Source: Bacillota bacterium (GTDB lineage Bacteria > Bacillota > Clostridia > Peptostreptococcales > Anaerovoracaceae). Taken from it: a DNA stretch of 58,162 bases. The notes beneath the pieces were generated by a model. That model did no database searches. It was given only the letters and a program-made list of their open reading frames with translations, and had not been told where the DNA came from. Of the stretch, positions 7,558 through 16,403 are shown in pieces (the first letter of the stretch is position 1; every line of letters starts with the position of its first letter). The stretch is taken from NCBI GenBank assembly GCA_030526325.1, contig JAUNCY010000001.1, positions 1 to 58,162 on the forward strand. The letters are read 5' to 3'. A program made the position numbers and the translations under genes.

Positions 7558-9438
7558 CTACAGTTCTATTCTCTCCCTTCCGACTCCGGACGCATATTCG
7601 AAGTCATAGAGAGCCATATTGTAATCCGCAACCGATGCCATGAGAAGCTGGTTTGCCTGTTTTACGGAAACCTGCGCCTTCTGCACATCCGCTGCAGTGT
7701 TCATTCCTGCCTTAAACATCACTTCCGCTGCTCTCAGAGATTCCTCTGCCATGTTAACGGTTTCCCTGCTTTCCGCTATGGTATTATATTTGCTTTTTAA
7801 ATCTATATATGCGCTTCTCATTTCTATCTCAATGTTCTTCGGCATATTTTCCAGAGCCAGTTCCGTAATCTTTAAAGCTTCCTTCTGCTTCTGATACGCT
7901 CCGCTGCTTACCGTTGATGAAAGCCCTATAGATTTCAGAGACAGTTCCTGTATCTCACAGGCATATCTGAGCTGAACTATGCTCAAACGGTTTTTCAGAG
8001 CGCTGTCGATTGCCGCTTCAAGGTTTATGTCCTGCCATCCTCTGGGAGCAAGGGTGTCTGTGAGGATTACGTTGTCCGTAACCTCAAATCCCAGAAGCAT
8101 GTTGAAACTCATCTTCGCCTTTTCAGCGCTGCTTTTCGCGGTTTTAACATCCTGTTCCGCAGAGTTTACAGACATCTGCTGAGCCTTAACCTCTATCGAG
8201 GTTGCTGCTCCGGCAGAATATTTTATTTCTGTGTCTCTCAGCAGTTTTTTCTGAAGTTCCAGATTTTCCTCGCAGACCCTGAGATTTTCCTCTGCCTGAA
8301 GTATTCCGTAATACAGTGTTATTGTCTGATACTCTATGGCATTCATCTCAGCTTCATAATTGGCATCTATGTTGTCCTCTGCAAATTCTTTCTGAAGATT
8401 AGCCATGTCAAGGTTGGCCTTATTTACGCCGCTTTTTTCCATAGTATCAATGGCGTTTATTACATCCTCTAAATTTTTTTCAAGCTCGGCTTTCTGTTCA
8501 TCGGGAAGACCTTCAGTATTCAAAGCCCCGCTGATCATCTTCTTTTTGGATTCAAGGTCTTTAAGGGTCTGCAAACCTTTTTTCAGGGATTTTGAATTGT
8601 CCGAATATCCTTTTGCTATAGCTTCGTCGGATAACCTGTTAAGCTCCGCCATCTCCGCAAGATATCCCTCTGTCTTCATTATTTTTACCGCATCTCCCAG
8701 TGAAAGTTCAATTCCTTCCCCGGAAATCCATTCGTAATCCCCGTCATCATAAACAGGTCTGTCACCGGCTGCGCTGCTGTCCGGAACCTCTTCCTTACCT
8801 CTTTCCCAGAGGCTGTCAAAGGCACACTTTATCATCATGGCTGAATCTCCTCTGGATGCCTGGCTGCCGTAATCAAAATCTTCAGTTTCCTTCGCAGAAA
8901 GCGAAGCAAAAATATCGTCGTAAAGCTTCAGAGCCTTCGCTTTTTCCCGGAAATTCTCAGGCCATGTTCCGGAAAGCTCAGAAGCCTTGTATCCCATAGC
9001 CTTAAGAACCATCGCCGATAGTTCGTCGTAGGTTATATTACCCGCAGGTCTGAAGGTGCCGTCCGGATATCCGTCTACAGCTCCCATAGCCGCTGCATAG
9101 TTTATATATTTTTCCGCCCAGCCGTATTCTGTTCCCACATCTGTGAAGGAGTTTTTTTTCGCTGCCGAATACTTTATCTCTCCCGGATCCATTCCTTTAG
9201 ATATTGCAGTACAGATTTCAGCTCTGGTTATGCTGCCGTCCGGTCTGAAGGTGCCGTCTCCGTATCCGTTCAGTACATTTTTTTCCGCAAGAAACTCTAC
9301 CGCCTCCCTGCAGTCTGTTCCGTCCAAATCCGAAAACTCCGCAGCGGCGAAGACAGCTCCCCAGCTGCCGAAAATCAAAGCTGCCGTCAGTACTGTACCG
9401 GTAAATATTTTTATTGCTCTGCCATTATTACTTCTCAT
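7558..9438 (-). CDS. SLH-domain TolC-like efflux outer component
   Basis: 626 residues with three parts. A signal peptide (1-32, hydrophobic core then VFAAA) leads to two clear SLH repeats (about 34-80 and 97-148, with GYGDGTFRPDGSITRAE and GYPDGTFRPAGNITYDE) and a weaker third to about 215. From about 240 to the end lies a TolC/outer-membrane-efflux-like helical domain with two related halves. SLH repeats anchor proteins to secondary wall polymers; TolC proteins normally form outer-membrane channels. It is the last gene of an efflux operon with a membrane fusion protein and an RND pump, so it probably forms the outward end of that pump. Whether it forms a pore or a wall-spanning conduit cannot be seen. 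Confidence 0.9.
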   Translation of the reverse strand: MRSNNGRAIKIFTGTVLTAALIFGSWGAVFAAAEFSDLDGTDCREAVEFLAEKNVLNGYGDGTFRPDGSITRAEICTAISKGMDPGEIKYSAAKKNSFTDVGTEYGWAEKYINYAAAMGAVDGYPDGTFRPAGNITYDELSAMVLKAMGYKASELSGTWPENFREKAKALKLYDDIFASLSAKETEDFDYGSQASRGDSAMMIKCAFDSLWERGKEEVPDSSAAGDRPVYDDGDYEWISGEGIELSLGDAVKIMKTEGYLAEMAELNRLSDEAIAKGYSDNSKSLKKGLQTLKDLESKKKMISGALNTEGLPDEQKAELEKNLEDVINAIDTMEKSGVNKANLDMANLQKEFAEDNIDANYEAEMNAIEYQTITLYYGILQAEENLRVCEENLELQKKLLRDTEIKYSAGAATSIEVKAQQMSVNSAEQDVKTAKSSAEKAKMSFNMLLGFEVTDNVILTDTLAPRGWQDINLEAAIDSALKNRLSIVQLRYACEIQELSLKSIGLSSTVSSGAYQKQKEALKITELALENMPKNIEIEMRSAYIDLKSKYNTIAESRETVNMAEESLRAAEVMFKAGMNTAADVQKAQVSVKQANQLLMASVADYNMALYDFEYASGVGRERIEL

Positions 9439-9457
9439 TTTCCGCCTCCGTTTCCGC

Positions 9458-10105
9458 TCATCCGATTCCGTTGAGTATGAAATCGACTATCTCCTCTTTC
9501 CCGAAACTCTGCACCGGTTCACTTCCGTGAAATCCCTTGTTATGTCCTTCAAACAGACCGAAGGAGGACAGCGCCGATATCATATACGTTCCCACAGCAG
9601 TCATAGTGAATATGGCGGCATGATGAATATCGGATTTTCTTATCTCTCCCGATTCCATTCCCTCTTTTATTATAGTGTGCAGACGAAGATACTGATCCCG
9701 GCTCATTTCCTCCACTAAAGCCATAGCCTCGTCGGAATTCACTCCCGGGTTAAGCACAATCTGTTCTTTAAACATAACCGCATACAGTCCGTATTTTGAA
9801 ATCATCTTCTCCCAGTGCCCGATGTATTCCACCAGTTTTTCTCTGAGAGAACCGACCCCGTCCAAATCAGGAGCCATCAGCAGATGATCCTTTCTGACTA
9901 TATCTCTGATGATAGTTACCATGAGTTCTTCCTTGCTTTCAAAATACGCATATACCGTTCCCTTGCCTATTCCGGCTTTTTCCGCAATATCTATTATTCT
10001 GGTATTGGCATAGCCCTTTTCCAGAAAAAGCGCCATAGCCGCTTCCATTATGAGCTGTTTTTTGTCTGCTTTTATTTCTGCTTTTGAATAATTTTTATTG
10101 CCCAT
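9458..10105 (-). CDS. TetR-family regulator of the RND efflux operon
   Basis: 215 residues starting MGNKNYSKAEIKADKKQL. The N-terminal TetR helix-turn-helix (about 14-62) reads IDIAEKAGIGKGTVYAYFESKEEL, a near-consensus DNA-recognition segment; the rest is a helical ligand and dimerisation domain. The ATG at 10105 was chosen because GGAGG lies nine bases upstream. It overlaps the pump gene by 11 bases and precedes the SLH-TolC gene by 19, so it is made from the operon it probably represses. Likely operators are the two GACC-N4-GGTC palindromes at 14505-14578. Confidence 0.9.
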   Translation of the reverse strand: MGNKNYSKAEIKADKKQLIMEAAMALFLEKGYANTRIIDIAEKAGIGKGTVYAYFESKEELMVTIIRDIVRKDHLLMAPDLDGVGSLREKLVEYIGHWEKMISKYGLYAVMFKEQIVLNPGVNSDEAMALVEEMSRDQYLRLHTIIKEGMESGEIRKSDIHHAAIFTMTAVGTYMISALSSFGLFEGHNKGFHGSEPVQSFGKEEIVDFILNGIG

Positions 10106-13100
10106 CAGCATTATCCTCCATTGCCCACTTTCTTTCGAGTTCCGCAACCTTTGCGGCCTTTGCAGCCTTCTTCTCAGCCCTCTTAATCTGCCTGTCGTCA
10201 ATTATCGAGTACAGCACCGGAATGAGGAACAGAGTTACCAGTGTGGATGCCATAAGCCCGCCTATTATGGATATTCCCATAGGAGCCAGAAGCTCACCGC
10301 CGTCTCCCAGACCGAGCGAAAGAGGAATCATACCTATAACCGTAGTTCCGCAGCTCATGAGAATCGGTCTCAGTCTCATGACGCCGGCCTGAACAAGAGC
10401 TTCGTCCCTTCCCATAATCTGCTTGTTCTGGTTTATAAACTCAACCAGCAGAATAGAATTGTTTACTACAATTCCGACAAGTACTATGAGTCCCAGGAAG
10501 GACGTCATTGACAGAGCCGTATTGGTTATGAACATTGCTAAAAAGGCGCCTGTCATAGCAAAAGGAATCGCCATGACTACAATAAACGGCATTGTTATGG
10601 ATTCAAACTGCGCTGCCAGAATAAGGAATACAAGCAGAACAGCAACAACAAGAGCCGTCAGAAGGTCTCCGAACATCTCCATCATCTGCTCCTCCATTCC
10701 GCCGCTTTCATAATAGTATCCTTCCGGGAACGGGAACTCGTCAACCACCTTCATTATTTCTTCGCTGGCTTCTCCCAGATCATCACCGATAATATCCGCA
10801 TTTACAGTTATGTAATTGCTCTGATTGTAATGACCTATGCTTGTCGGAGAATTATCGTACTCAAACTGAGCAATCTGGGATACCGGAACAGCTGTACCGT
10901 AAGATCCCGTTATCAGAATCTGCTTCATATTTTCGACGGAATCCGCATAGGAATCTGTCAGAGACAGACTTACCGAAAGATCATCGCCGTCTATAGTTAC
11001 GCTGGTGCTGCTCGTGCCCTTCAGTGCAGTTGAAAGGCCGTTAGCAACCTGATAAGCGGTTATTCCGTAAAATGCCGCCGAGTTTCTGTCTATTTTAACC
11101 TTGATTTCCGGATTTCCCTCCGTAACGTCGGTCTCTGCTGTTTCAACGCAGTCAAGAGAACGTATTTGAGATGCCAGGTTTTCTCCTACTTCCTCAAGTG
11201 TATCGTTTTCCTTACCCATTATGGTAAGAGATACGTCATGAGATGCAAACATCGATTCAAGACTGGATGAACCGCTTACAGAAATATCCGCTCCCGCAAT
11301 ATTTCCGGTGCATTTCTTGATATCTGCAGCGACTTCGTCGGTTCTTCTGTCTCTTTCAGAGCGGTCTTTAAGAAGAACCGTCACGGTAGCCCCGTCGCTC
11401 ATAGACATAGCTGTCATCGCACCTGTAGTCAGTGAAACATGCTTAACCTCCGGAATATCAAGAATATAGTCCTCTATTTCCTCCAGAATTTCATTCTTGT
11501 CTTCAAGAGCCGTTCCGTACGGAGTGTTTACCGTTATTGAAATCGATCCCTCATCCATGGATGGCATCATCTCCCAGCCTACTATTGCAACCAGCATCAT
11601 AGACAGCAGAAATACTCCCGTGCACACTGCAATGAAAGACTTTCTTCTATTCAGCACCTTTTTAACATATACCCTGTATCCGTCTTTAAGACTCTCGATA
11701 AGCTTAATGAATTTCGGTATAAATTTGTATTTATATCTGTGAGTTCCCAGTCTCAGATATGTTGTGGATACCGTTCCCTCCATCAGTTTTGAGGAGAACA
11801 TAGGAACAACAGTAACAGCTACAACCAGTGACGACAAAAGAGCAATTACTATAGTGAAGCAGAAATCGTCAAACATAACAGCTGCTATTCCGCCGCTTAA
11901 AGCTATAGGCAGAAATACCAGCACTGTGGTCAGTGTCGATGCAATAACCGCCATAAATATTTCCTTTGAGCCCTTTATTGCTGCCTCTTTTGCATCTCCG
12001 CATGTCTGTCTCACCCTGAAAATATTTTCAAGCACTACAATGGAGTTGTCTACCAGCATCCCGACTACCAGAGTCAGGGCACAAAGGGTAATCAGATTCA
12101 ATGTCATATTCTGGAACTTCATAAGCGCAAAGGTCGCAAGCAGTGATGTAGGTATAGACACTGCAATTACAAGCGTTGTTCTGATATTGCCCAAAAACAG
12201 GAATACCACAATTATCGCCAGCAATGCTCCCGCCAGAGCCGATGATGCCACCGATGAAATAGAGCTGTTTATGTAATCCGCAGAGCTGTATCCCACGTTA
12301 AAGCTCATATCCGGATAATCTGCTCTGAGCTCCTCCAATACCTTTTCGATTCCCTCGCACACTTCTACAGTGTTCGCGTCCGACTGCTTGGAAATCATGA
12401 TTCCGACAGCAGTTTCTCCGTCCATTCTGGTAATGTCCGTCTGTTCCTGATACTGCCTTGTTATTGAGGCTACGTCTCCCAGCCTTACAACACTGTAATC
12501 CGCCACGGTTACCGGGAGATTCTTAATATCTTCTATTGATTCAAATTCACCCATGGTTCTGACGATAACCTTGGAGGATCCCTTTTCAACCTCTCCGCTC
12601 GGAAGATTGATATTTTCCGCAGACAGTATCTGGGAAATTGTAGAAAGATTCAGCCCGTATCCGCTCAGACTTTCCTGATTGAATTCTATTGCAATCTCTT
12701 CCTTGACTCCGCCCGCCGCACTGACGGATGCCACTCCGGAGCTTCGTTCAAAATACGATATAATGTCATTCTCGATAATGGAATTCAGCTTCGCCAGTTC
12801 CATGTCTCCGGAAACATAAACCTGCATAACAGGCATCATGTCCATATCCATTTTCATTACCATAGGCTCGGACGCATCATCCGGCAGATAGTCCGAAATC
12901 AGGGCTATGGCTTCTCTCATGTTAAGCGACGCGAAATTCATGTCGGTGTCTATATTAAACCTGAGCATAACCACAGATATATTTTCCATGGAATATGACA
13001 CCATTTCCTCCAGATTTTCAACAGATGCCAGAGCCTGCTCCACAGGCTTGGTTACCATGGTCTCTATTTCCGCCGGAGACGCTCCTCCGTAATTGGTCAT

Positions 13101-13241
13101 AACCAGAGCCACCGGCATCTCTATATCCGGCATGAGATCCTTAGGAATGCTCAGCATGGAATATATACCCAGCACCACAACCATAAGAGTAAGCATTACA
13201 GCTGCGACAGGTCTTTTTACAGATAATGATGATAAATTCAT
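10095..13241 (-). CDS. RND efflux pump permease (AcrB/HAE1-like)
   Basis: 1048 residues, the full length of HAE1-type RND permeases. The N-terminus MNLSSLSVKRPVAAVM and motifs FEPMVMKM-type porter segments, GMLVDNSIVVLENIFR (first membrane block) and GIVVNNSILLVEFINQ (second block) are characteristic; two large periplasmic-type loops follow TM1 and TM7. RND pumps use the proton gradient to expel drugs, lipids or dyes, and in diderms work with a fusion protein and TolC. Both partners are encoded here. Pump and fusion protein genes are 13 bases apart. Confidence 0.95.
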   Translation of the reverse strand: MNLSSLSVKRPVAAVMLTLMVVVLGIYSMLSIPKDLMPDIEMPVALVMTNYGGASPAEIETMVTKPVEQALASVENLEEMVSYSMENISVVMLRFNIDTDMNFASLNMREAIALISDYLPDDASEPMVMKMDMDMMPVMQVYVSGDMELAKLNSIIENDIISYFERSSGVASVSAAGGVKEEIAIEFNQESLSGYGLNLSTISQILSAENINLPSGEVEKGSSKVIVRTMGEFESIEDIKNLPVTVADYSVVRLGDVASITRQYQEQTDITRMDGETAVGIMISKQSDANTVEVCEGIEKVLEELRADYPDMSFNVGYSSADYINSSISSVASSALAGALLAIIVVFLFLGNIRTTLVIAVSIPTSLLATFALMKFQNMTLNLITLCALTLVVGMLVDNSIVVLENIFRVRQTCGDAKEAAIKGSKEIFMAVIASTLTTVLVFLPIALSGGIAAVMFDDFCFTIVIALLSSLVVAVTVVPMFSSKLMEGTVSTTYLRLGTHRYKYKFIPKFIKLIESLKDGYRVYVKKVLNRRKSFIAVCTGVFLLSMMLVAIVGWEMMPSMDEGSISITVNTPYGTALEDKNEILEEIEDYILDIPEVKHVSLTTGAMTAMSMSDGATVTVLLKDRSERDRRTDEVAADIKKCTGNIAGADISVSGSSSLESMFASHDVSLTIMGKENDTLEEVGENLASQIRSLDCVETAETDVTEGNPEIKVKIDRNSAAFYGITAYQVANGLSTALKGTSSTSVTIDGDDLSVSLSLTDSYADSVENMKQILITGSYGTAVPVSQIAQFEYDNSPTSIGHYNQSNYITVNADIIGDDLGEASEEIMKVVDEFPFPEGYYYESGGMEEQMMEMFGDLLTALVVAVLLVFLILAAQFESITMPFIVVMAIPFAMTGAFLAMFITNTALSMTSFLGLIVLVGIVVNNSILLVEFINQNKQIMGRDEALVQAGVMRLRPILMSCGTTVIGMIPLSLGLGDGGELLAPMGISIIGGLMASTLVTLFLIPVLYSIIDDRQIKRAEKKAAKAAKVAELERKWAMEDNADGQ

Positions 13242-13254
13242 TTGTCTACCCCTT

Positions 13255-14472
13255 TTACTCTACTATTCTGACTTCTTTTCCCTCTTCAACATAATGCTGT
13301 CCGGCAACGACTATGACATCCCCGGCCTTTATTCCGGAAAGAATCTCCGCATATTCTCCGTTGTCTATGCCTACTTCTACAGGATTGAACTCAGGTATAT
13401 TTCCGTCAAGGGTAACAACAATGGTTTCCCCGCCTTTTACAATAACTGATTCGGACGGTACTATAAGAGCGGATGCCTCCTGTGCTGTCTTTATTCTGAC
13501 CTCGGCAAACATACCTGCCATAAGTTCGTTTTCAGGGTCATTAACAGATATAGTAACAGGATAGGTAACCGTTCCTATCGAAGGAACCTTTGAAGCGGTA
13601 GTTACACTTCCGCCGAAGGTTTTATTCAGAGAGGACACGTATATGTCCACCCGGTCTCCGACATTGATTTTTCCTGCCAGATTTTCAGCCACCTTTGCAT
13701 TTATCACAAGCTGTGAGGTGTCGGCTATGGCAGCCGCCATGGACTGTCCCGCAACACTTCCGACCGATACATCCATAACCGTAACATATCCGCTTATCGG
13801 TGCTGTTACGGTATAATAGCTTGCGGATTCAAGCGCGCTGCTGTAGGCAAGCTCCGCATTTGTATACTGCGCTTTTGTGGACTCGTAATCCTGCTGGGAA
13901 ACGACTCCCTCACTGTACAGATATTCTATTCTTTCAAAGGTTGTTCTGGCAAGCTCGCAGGCTTCTCTCGCCTGGGTAATAGAGCTTTGAATCTGTGTGT
14001 CATCTATTTTAAACAGGACGGTTCCCTGTTTTACGTAATCTCCCACTTTTACGCCGACAGATGTGACTTTTCCCGCCGCCAGGGGCACAACCGCCACTTC
14101 TTCTTTGGCTTCCAGCTTTGCCGTAACAGGCGACTCCAGATAAATATCTCCTATTTCCGCCACAGCAGTTTTAACATTTATTATTGTCTCAACACTTTCC
14201 TCGTCATCCTGGAAATAATTTGTCATTATCCTGTAGCCCGCAAGCAGTGCAAGCAGGATAACAATAATCATTACAGCAATAATCCCCTTTTTACTTTTTC
14301 CGCTGTCTTCGGGCCGGTTTTCGCCTCCGGACTTTTTCTCCCGAGGCTTCTTTTCCTTCCTTTTAAGTTTTTTTGCTTCCTTGCTTTCTTCAAGTCTTTC
14401 AACTCTGCTTTTGGCTGCAGCCGGTTCGCTGCTGACTTCGTTATTGATGATTTCTTCTCTTATGCCTTCCAT
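13255..14472 (-). CDS. Efflux membrane fusion (HlyD/AcrA-type) protein
   Basis: 405 residues. A long, very basic cytoplasmic start (about 1-65, with repeated KK/RK/EK) precedes one membrane segment (about 66-84), then a barrel-sandwich hybrid (VVPLAAGKVTSVGVKVGDYVK), an alpha-helical hairpin (around SSITQAREACELARTTFERI) and the returning lipoyl half (YYTVTAPISGYV), with beta-barrel domains to the end. First gene of the operon. The ATG at 14472 is preferred over longer starts because a good promoter at 14528-14556 puts transcription start near 14521, so upstream ATGs would not be transcribed. Its GGGAGG site is rather far away (about 15 bases), so the start is less certain than the gene. Confidence 0.9.
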   Translation of the reverse strand: MEGIREEIINNEVSSEPAAAKSRVERLEESKEAKKLKRKEKKPREKKSGGENRPEDSGKSKKGIIAVMIIVILLALLAGYRIMTNYFQDDEESVETIINVKTAVAEIGDIYLESPVTAKLEAKEEVAVVPLAAGKVTSVGVKVGDYVKQGTVLFKIDDTQIQSSITQAREACELARTTFERIEYLYSEGVVSQQDYESTKAQYTNAELAYSSALESASYYTVTAPISGYVTVMDVSVGSVAGQSMAAAIADTSQLVINAKVAENLAGKINVGDRVDIYVSSLNKTFGGSVTTASKVPSIGTVTYPVTISVNDPENELMAGMFAEVRIKTAQEASALIVPSESVIVKGGETIVVTLDGNIPEFNPVEVGIDNGEYAEILSGIKAGDVIVVAGQHYVEEGKEVRIVE

Positions 14473-14504
14473 CTTTATAGATCTCTGCCTCCCGTTTTTA
14501 CTTT

Positions 14505-14520
14505 TCGACCCACCGGTCGA
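14505..14520. promoter_or_regulatory. Palindrome at +1 of the efflux operon, probable TetR operator
   Basis: TCGACC and GGTCGA arms around CACC, containing GACC-N4-GGTC. It covers the predicted transcription start, so a bound repressor would block initiation. The same GACC-N4-GGTC core recurs upstream of the -35. Confidence 0.6.
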
Positions 14521-14527
14521 TAATCTC

Positions 14528-14556
14528 ATTCTACTTACCTCAATTATTCCTGTCAA
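14528..14556 (-). promoter_or_regulatory. Sigma-A promoter of the RND efflux operon
   Basis: On the minus strand a perfect TTGACA (14556-14551), 17 bases, TAGAAT (14533-14528). It predicts transcription start near 14521 and lies between two similar palindromes. Confidence 0.8.
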
Positions 14557-14564
14557 TAAAAAAA

Positions 14565-14578
14565 TGACCCGCGGGTCA
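14565..14578. promoter_or_regulatory. Palindrome upstream of the efflux promoter (operator and/or bioY terminator)
   Basis: TGACCCGCGGGTCA is a perfect 14-base palindrome, extended by A and T runs to 28 bases. It shares the GACC-N4-GGTC core with the site at 14505-14520. The flanking T run on the minus strand would also let it work as a terminator for birA-bioY, which ends at 14632; both roles are possible. Confidence 0.6.
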
Positions 14579-14631
14579 TTTTTTTATCTGTTTCTTATAC
14601 AGTATTCATTTCCTTTATTTTTCAAGGGATG

Positions 14632-15171
14632 TCACCGGATATTTGCCTTTATCTTTCCCGATATAAACCACGCCAGTGCCATTTTTATTATATCCGGAAT
14701 TATGAAAGGAATAACACACCAGCCAAGAGCTGTCATCAGGCTTACAGCCCCAGAAGTTTTAGTATACACTGCCATAAACCATGCGGTTCCGAATCCGTAG
14801 CATGCTGCCAGTCCTGCAATCATAGCCATAATTTTTACCGGCTTTCTCTCTCCTGCTATACCGGTCATAGCCCAGTATATCAAACCCATCACAATAAATC
14901 CGATAATATATCCTCCGGTGCTTCCGAAAAGAGCTCCCGGGCCTCCTTTAAAGCCTGAAAATACCGGCACGCCCACCAGACCGGTCAGAACATAAGCGCT
15001 TACGGTAACAGTTCCCCATTTTCCGCCCATCACTAACAAAGTAAGAAAAACCGCAAAGGTCTGCATCGTAAACTGCACTGTCGCCGGCACAGTAATCCAC
15101 GAGCAGACAGCCGTCATAGCTATAAACATCGCCCCGTAAACCATATATCTGACTTTCACGCTGTTATTCAT
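14632..15171 (-). CDS. bioY: BioY biotin transporter substrate-binding component
   Basis: 179 residues with about six membrane segments. The family segments FTMQTFAVFLTLLVMGGKWG and VPVFSGFKGGPGALFGSTGGYIIGF are clear. BioY is the biotin-specific S component of ECF transporters; the shared energising module (EcfA, A', T) is not in the window. The ATG at 15171 follows GAGGAGA, which itself overlaps the birA stop, so bioY is translated right after birA. Its transcription is expected to follow biotin status through the BirA box upstream of birA. Confidence 0.94.
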   Translation of the reverse strand: MNNSVKVRYMVYGAMFIAMTAVCSWITVPATVQFTMQTFAVFLTLLVMGGKWGTVTVSAYVLTGLVGVPVFSGFKGGPGALFGSTGGYIIGFIVMGLIYWAMTGIAGERKPVKIMAMIAGLAACYGFGTAWFMAVYTKTSGAVSLMTALGWCVIPFIIPDIIKMALAWFISGKIKANIR

Positions 15172-15185
15172 AATTATTTCTCCTC

Positions 15186-16169
15186 TCATTCCTTAAATAC
15201 AGGCTTTATGCTTATTTCTCCCGAGTTCAGGTATTCCTGAGTACCGTCGTCGTATTCAACCTTAAGCCTGCAGCTGCTGTCGATATCTAAAGCCTTCGCA
15301 CTTCTTGAGATTCCTTTTCCCGAAACAACAATCTCTCTCCCTTTTACAAAGCTTCTTTCCCTGTATTCATCCACAAAACTTTTATCACTGAAGTTTGCAT
15401 ATATGCTCCAGAACTCCTTCAGTACTGCCGCAAGGAGCCTGTTTCTGCAGTCCTCAACAGGCTTCTCAAAGAAGCATCCTGCCTTATCCCTAAGCTCTCC
15501 TTTAAATCCTCCTTCCGGAAGATACATGTTCATTCCTATTCCTACTATTACATAATCCAGAGAATTCATCTCACCGTTGAATGCAGCTTCTGTGAGTATT
15601 CCCGCCGCCTTTTTCCCGTCAACATACACATCGTTCACCCATTTTATCACAGGTTTTATGTCCGATATGCTTTCAACGCCCCTGCATACTGCCACAGCCG
15701 CCGCCACAGTAAGCAGAGTTGTTTCTTCCAGAGGAATCTCCGGTCTCAAAAGCAGACTGAAATACAGACCGCTGTTCTTTGGGGATTCAAAACGTCTTCC
15801 CATCCGGCCCCTTCCTCCGGACTGATATGCGGCAGCTGCCGCAAGCCCTTCGGCGGCTCCTTCCCCGGCTCTCTCCTTCAGCACGTCGTTCGTGGATGTC
15901 ACCGTATCATAAATTTCGAGCCTGATAACACCCTCAAAATCCTTCAGATACTTTTCTGCCCCCGCAGCCGACAGTACATCTGTATCGGTCTTCATTACAT
16001 ATCCCCGGTTCCCGGCGGACTCTATTCTATATCCCTCCGAAATAAGATTTTTTATGTTTTTCCATACAGCGGTTCTGCTTATTCCCAGCGCTTCCGCTAT
16101 ATCGTTTCCCGAAAGATATTCTCCCCGGTTCTTTTCAAATACTTTTATTATCTCTTCTTTCACACTCAT
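15186..16169 (-). CDS. birA: BirA, biotin-protein ligase and biotin repressor
   Basis: 327 residues: N-terminal winged helix (about 1-60, with GNDIAEALGISRTAVWKNIK), then the biotin ligase core with SGGRGRMGRRFESP, KWVNDVYVDGKKAAGILTEA and a small C-terminal SH3-like domain (SGKGISRSAKALDIDSSCRL). It activates biotin as biotinyl-AMP, attaches it to carboxylase carrier proteins, and represses transcription when loaded. The ATG at 16169 follows TTGGAGG. A BirA-type operator overlaps its own -35, so birA-bioY is probably autoregulated. Confidence 0.95.
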   Translation of the reverse strand: MSVKEEIIKVFEKNRGEYLSGNDIAEALGISRTAVWKNIKNLISEGYRIESAGNRGYVMKTDTDVLSAAGAEKYLKDFEGVIRLEIYDTVTSTNDVLKERAGEGAAEGLAAAAAYQSGGRGRMGRRFESPKNSGLYFSLLLRPEIPLEETTLLTVAAAVAVCRGVESISDIKPVIKWVNDVYVDGKKAAGILTEAAFNGEMNSLDYVIVGIGMNMYLPEGGFKGELRDKAGCFFEKPVEDCRNRLLAAVLKEFWSIYANFSDKSFVDEYRERSFVKGREIVVSGKGISRSAKALDIDSSCRLKVEYDDGTQEYLNSGEISIKPVFKE

Positions 16170-16189
16170 ATCTCACGCCTCCAAAGAAT

Positions 16190-16217
16190 ATTATATACAG
16201 CCGCAAACCATTGTCAA
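16190..16217 (-). promoter_or_regulatory. Sigma-A promoter of birA-bioY
   Basis: On the minus strand a perfect TTGACA (16217-16212), 16 bases, a perfect TATAAT (16195-16190). The -35 lies within one half of the BirA box. Confidence 0.85.
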
Positions 16218-16242
16218 CCTTTTTGTTTATTTAGGTTAACCA
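16211..16242. promoter_or_regulatory. BirA operator
   Basis: TTGTCAACC, 14 bases, GGTTAACCA: inverted half-sites with the spacing known for BirA operators. It overlaps the birA -35, which fits repression by biotinyl-AMP-bound BirA. Confidence 0.85.
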
Positions 16243-16290
16243 TATGGCCCGTCCCTTTCCTTATTCTCGCTCCGGTTCAAGGCCTGCTTT

Positions 16291-16346
16291 TAAAAAATAA
16301 AAAATACCCCTGCAAGGCAGGTCTGAACCCGCCTTCTCAGAGGTAT
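16291..16346 (-). terminator. Terminator after the ornithine-cyclodeaminase-family gene
   Basis: A two-part hairpin on the minus strand: outer arms ATACCTCTG/CAGGGGTAT (G-U allowed) and inner arms AAGGCGGG/CCTGCCTT with a six-base loop, followed by TTTTTTATTTTTT. Confidence 0.85.
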
Positions 16347-16403
16347 GGTAGGTTAACAGGTTAACTCCGTCAAAACATCCGGAAAATTAACTCTATATAT
16401 TGA

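Noticed and set aside
16351-16365. GTTAAC repeats as a second BirA box
   Set aside because: The two copies are nearly adjacent without the 14-base spacer and lie in the 3' region of the neighbouring gene, before its terminator.
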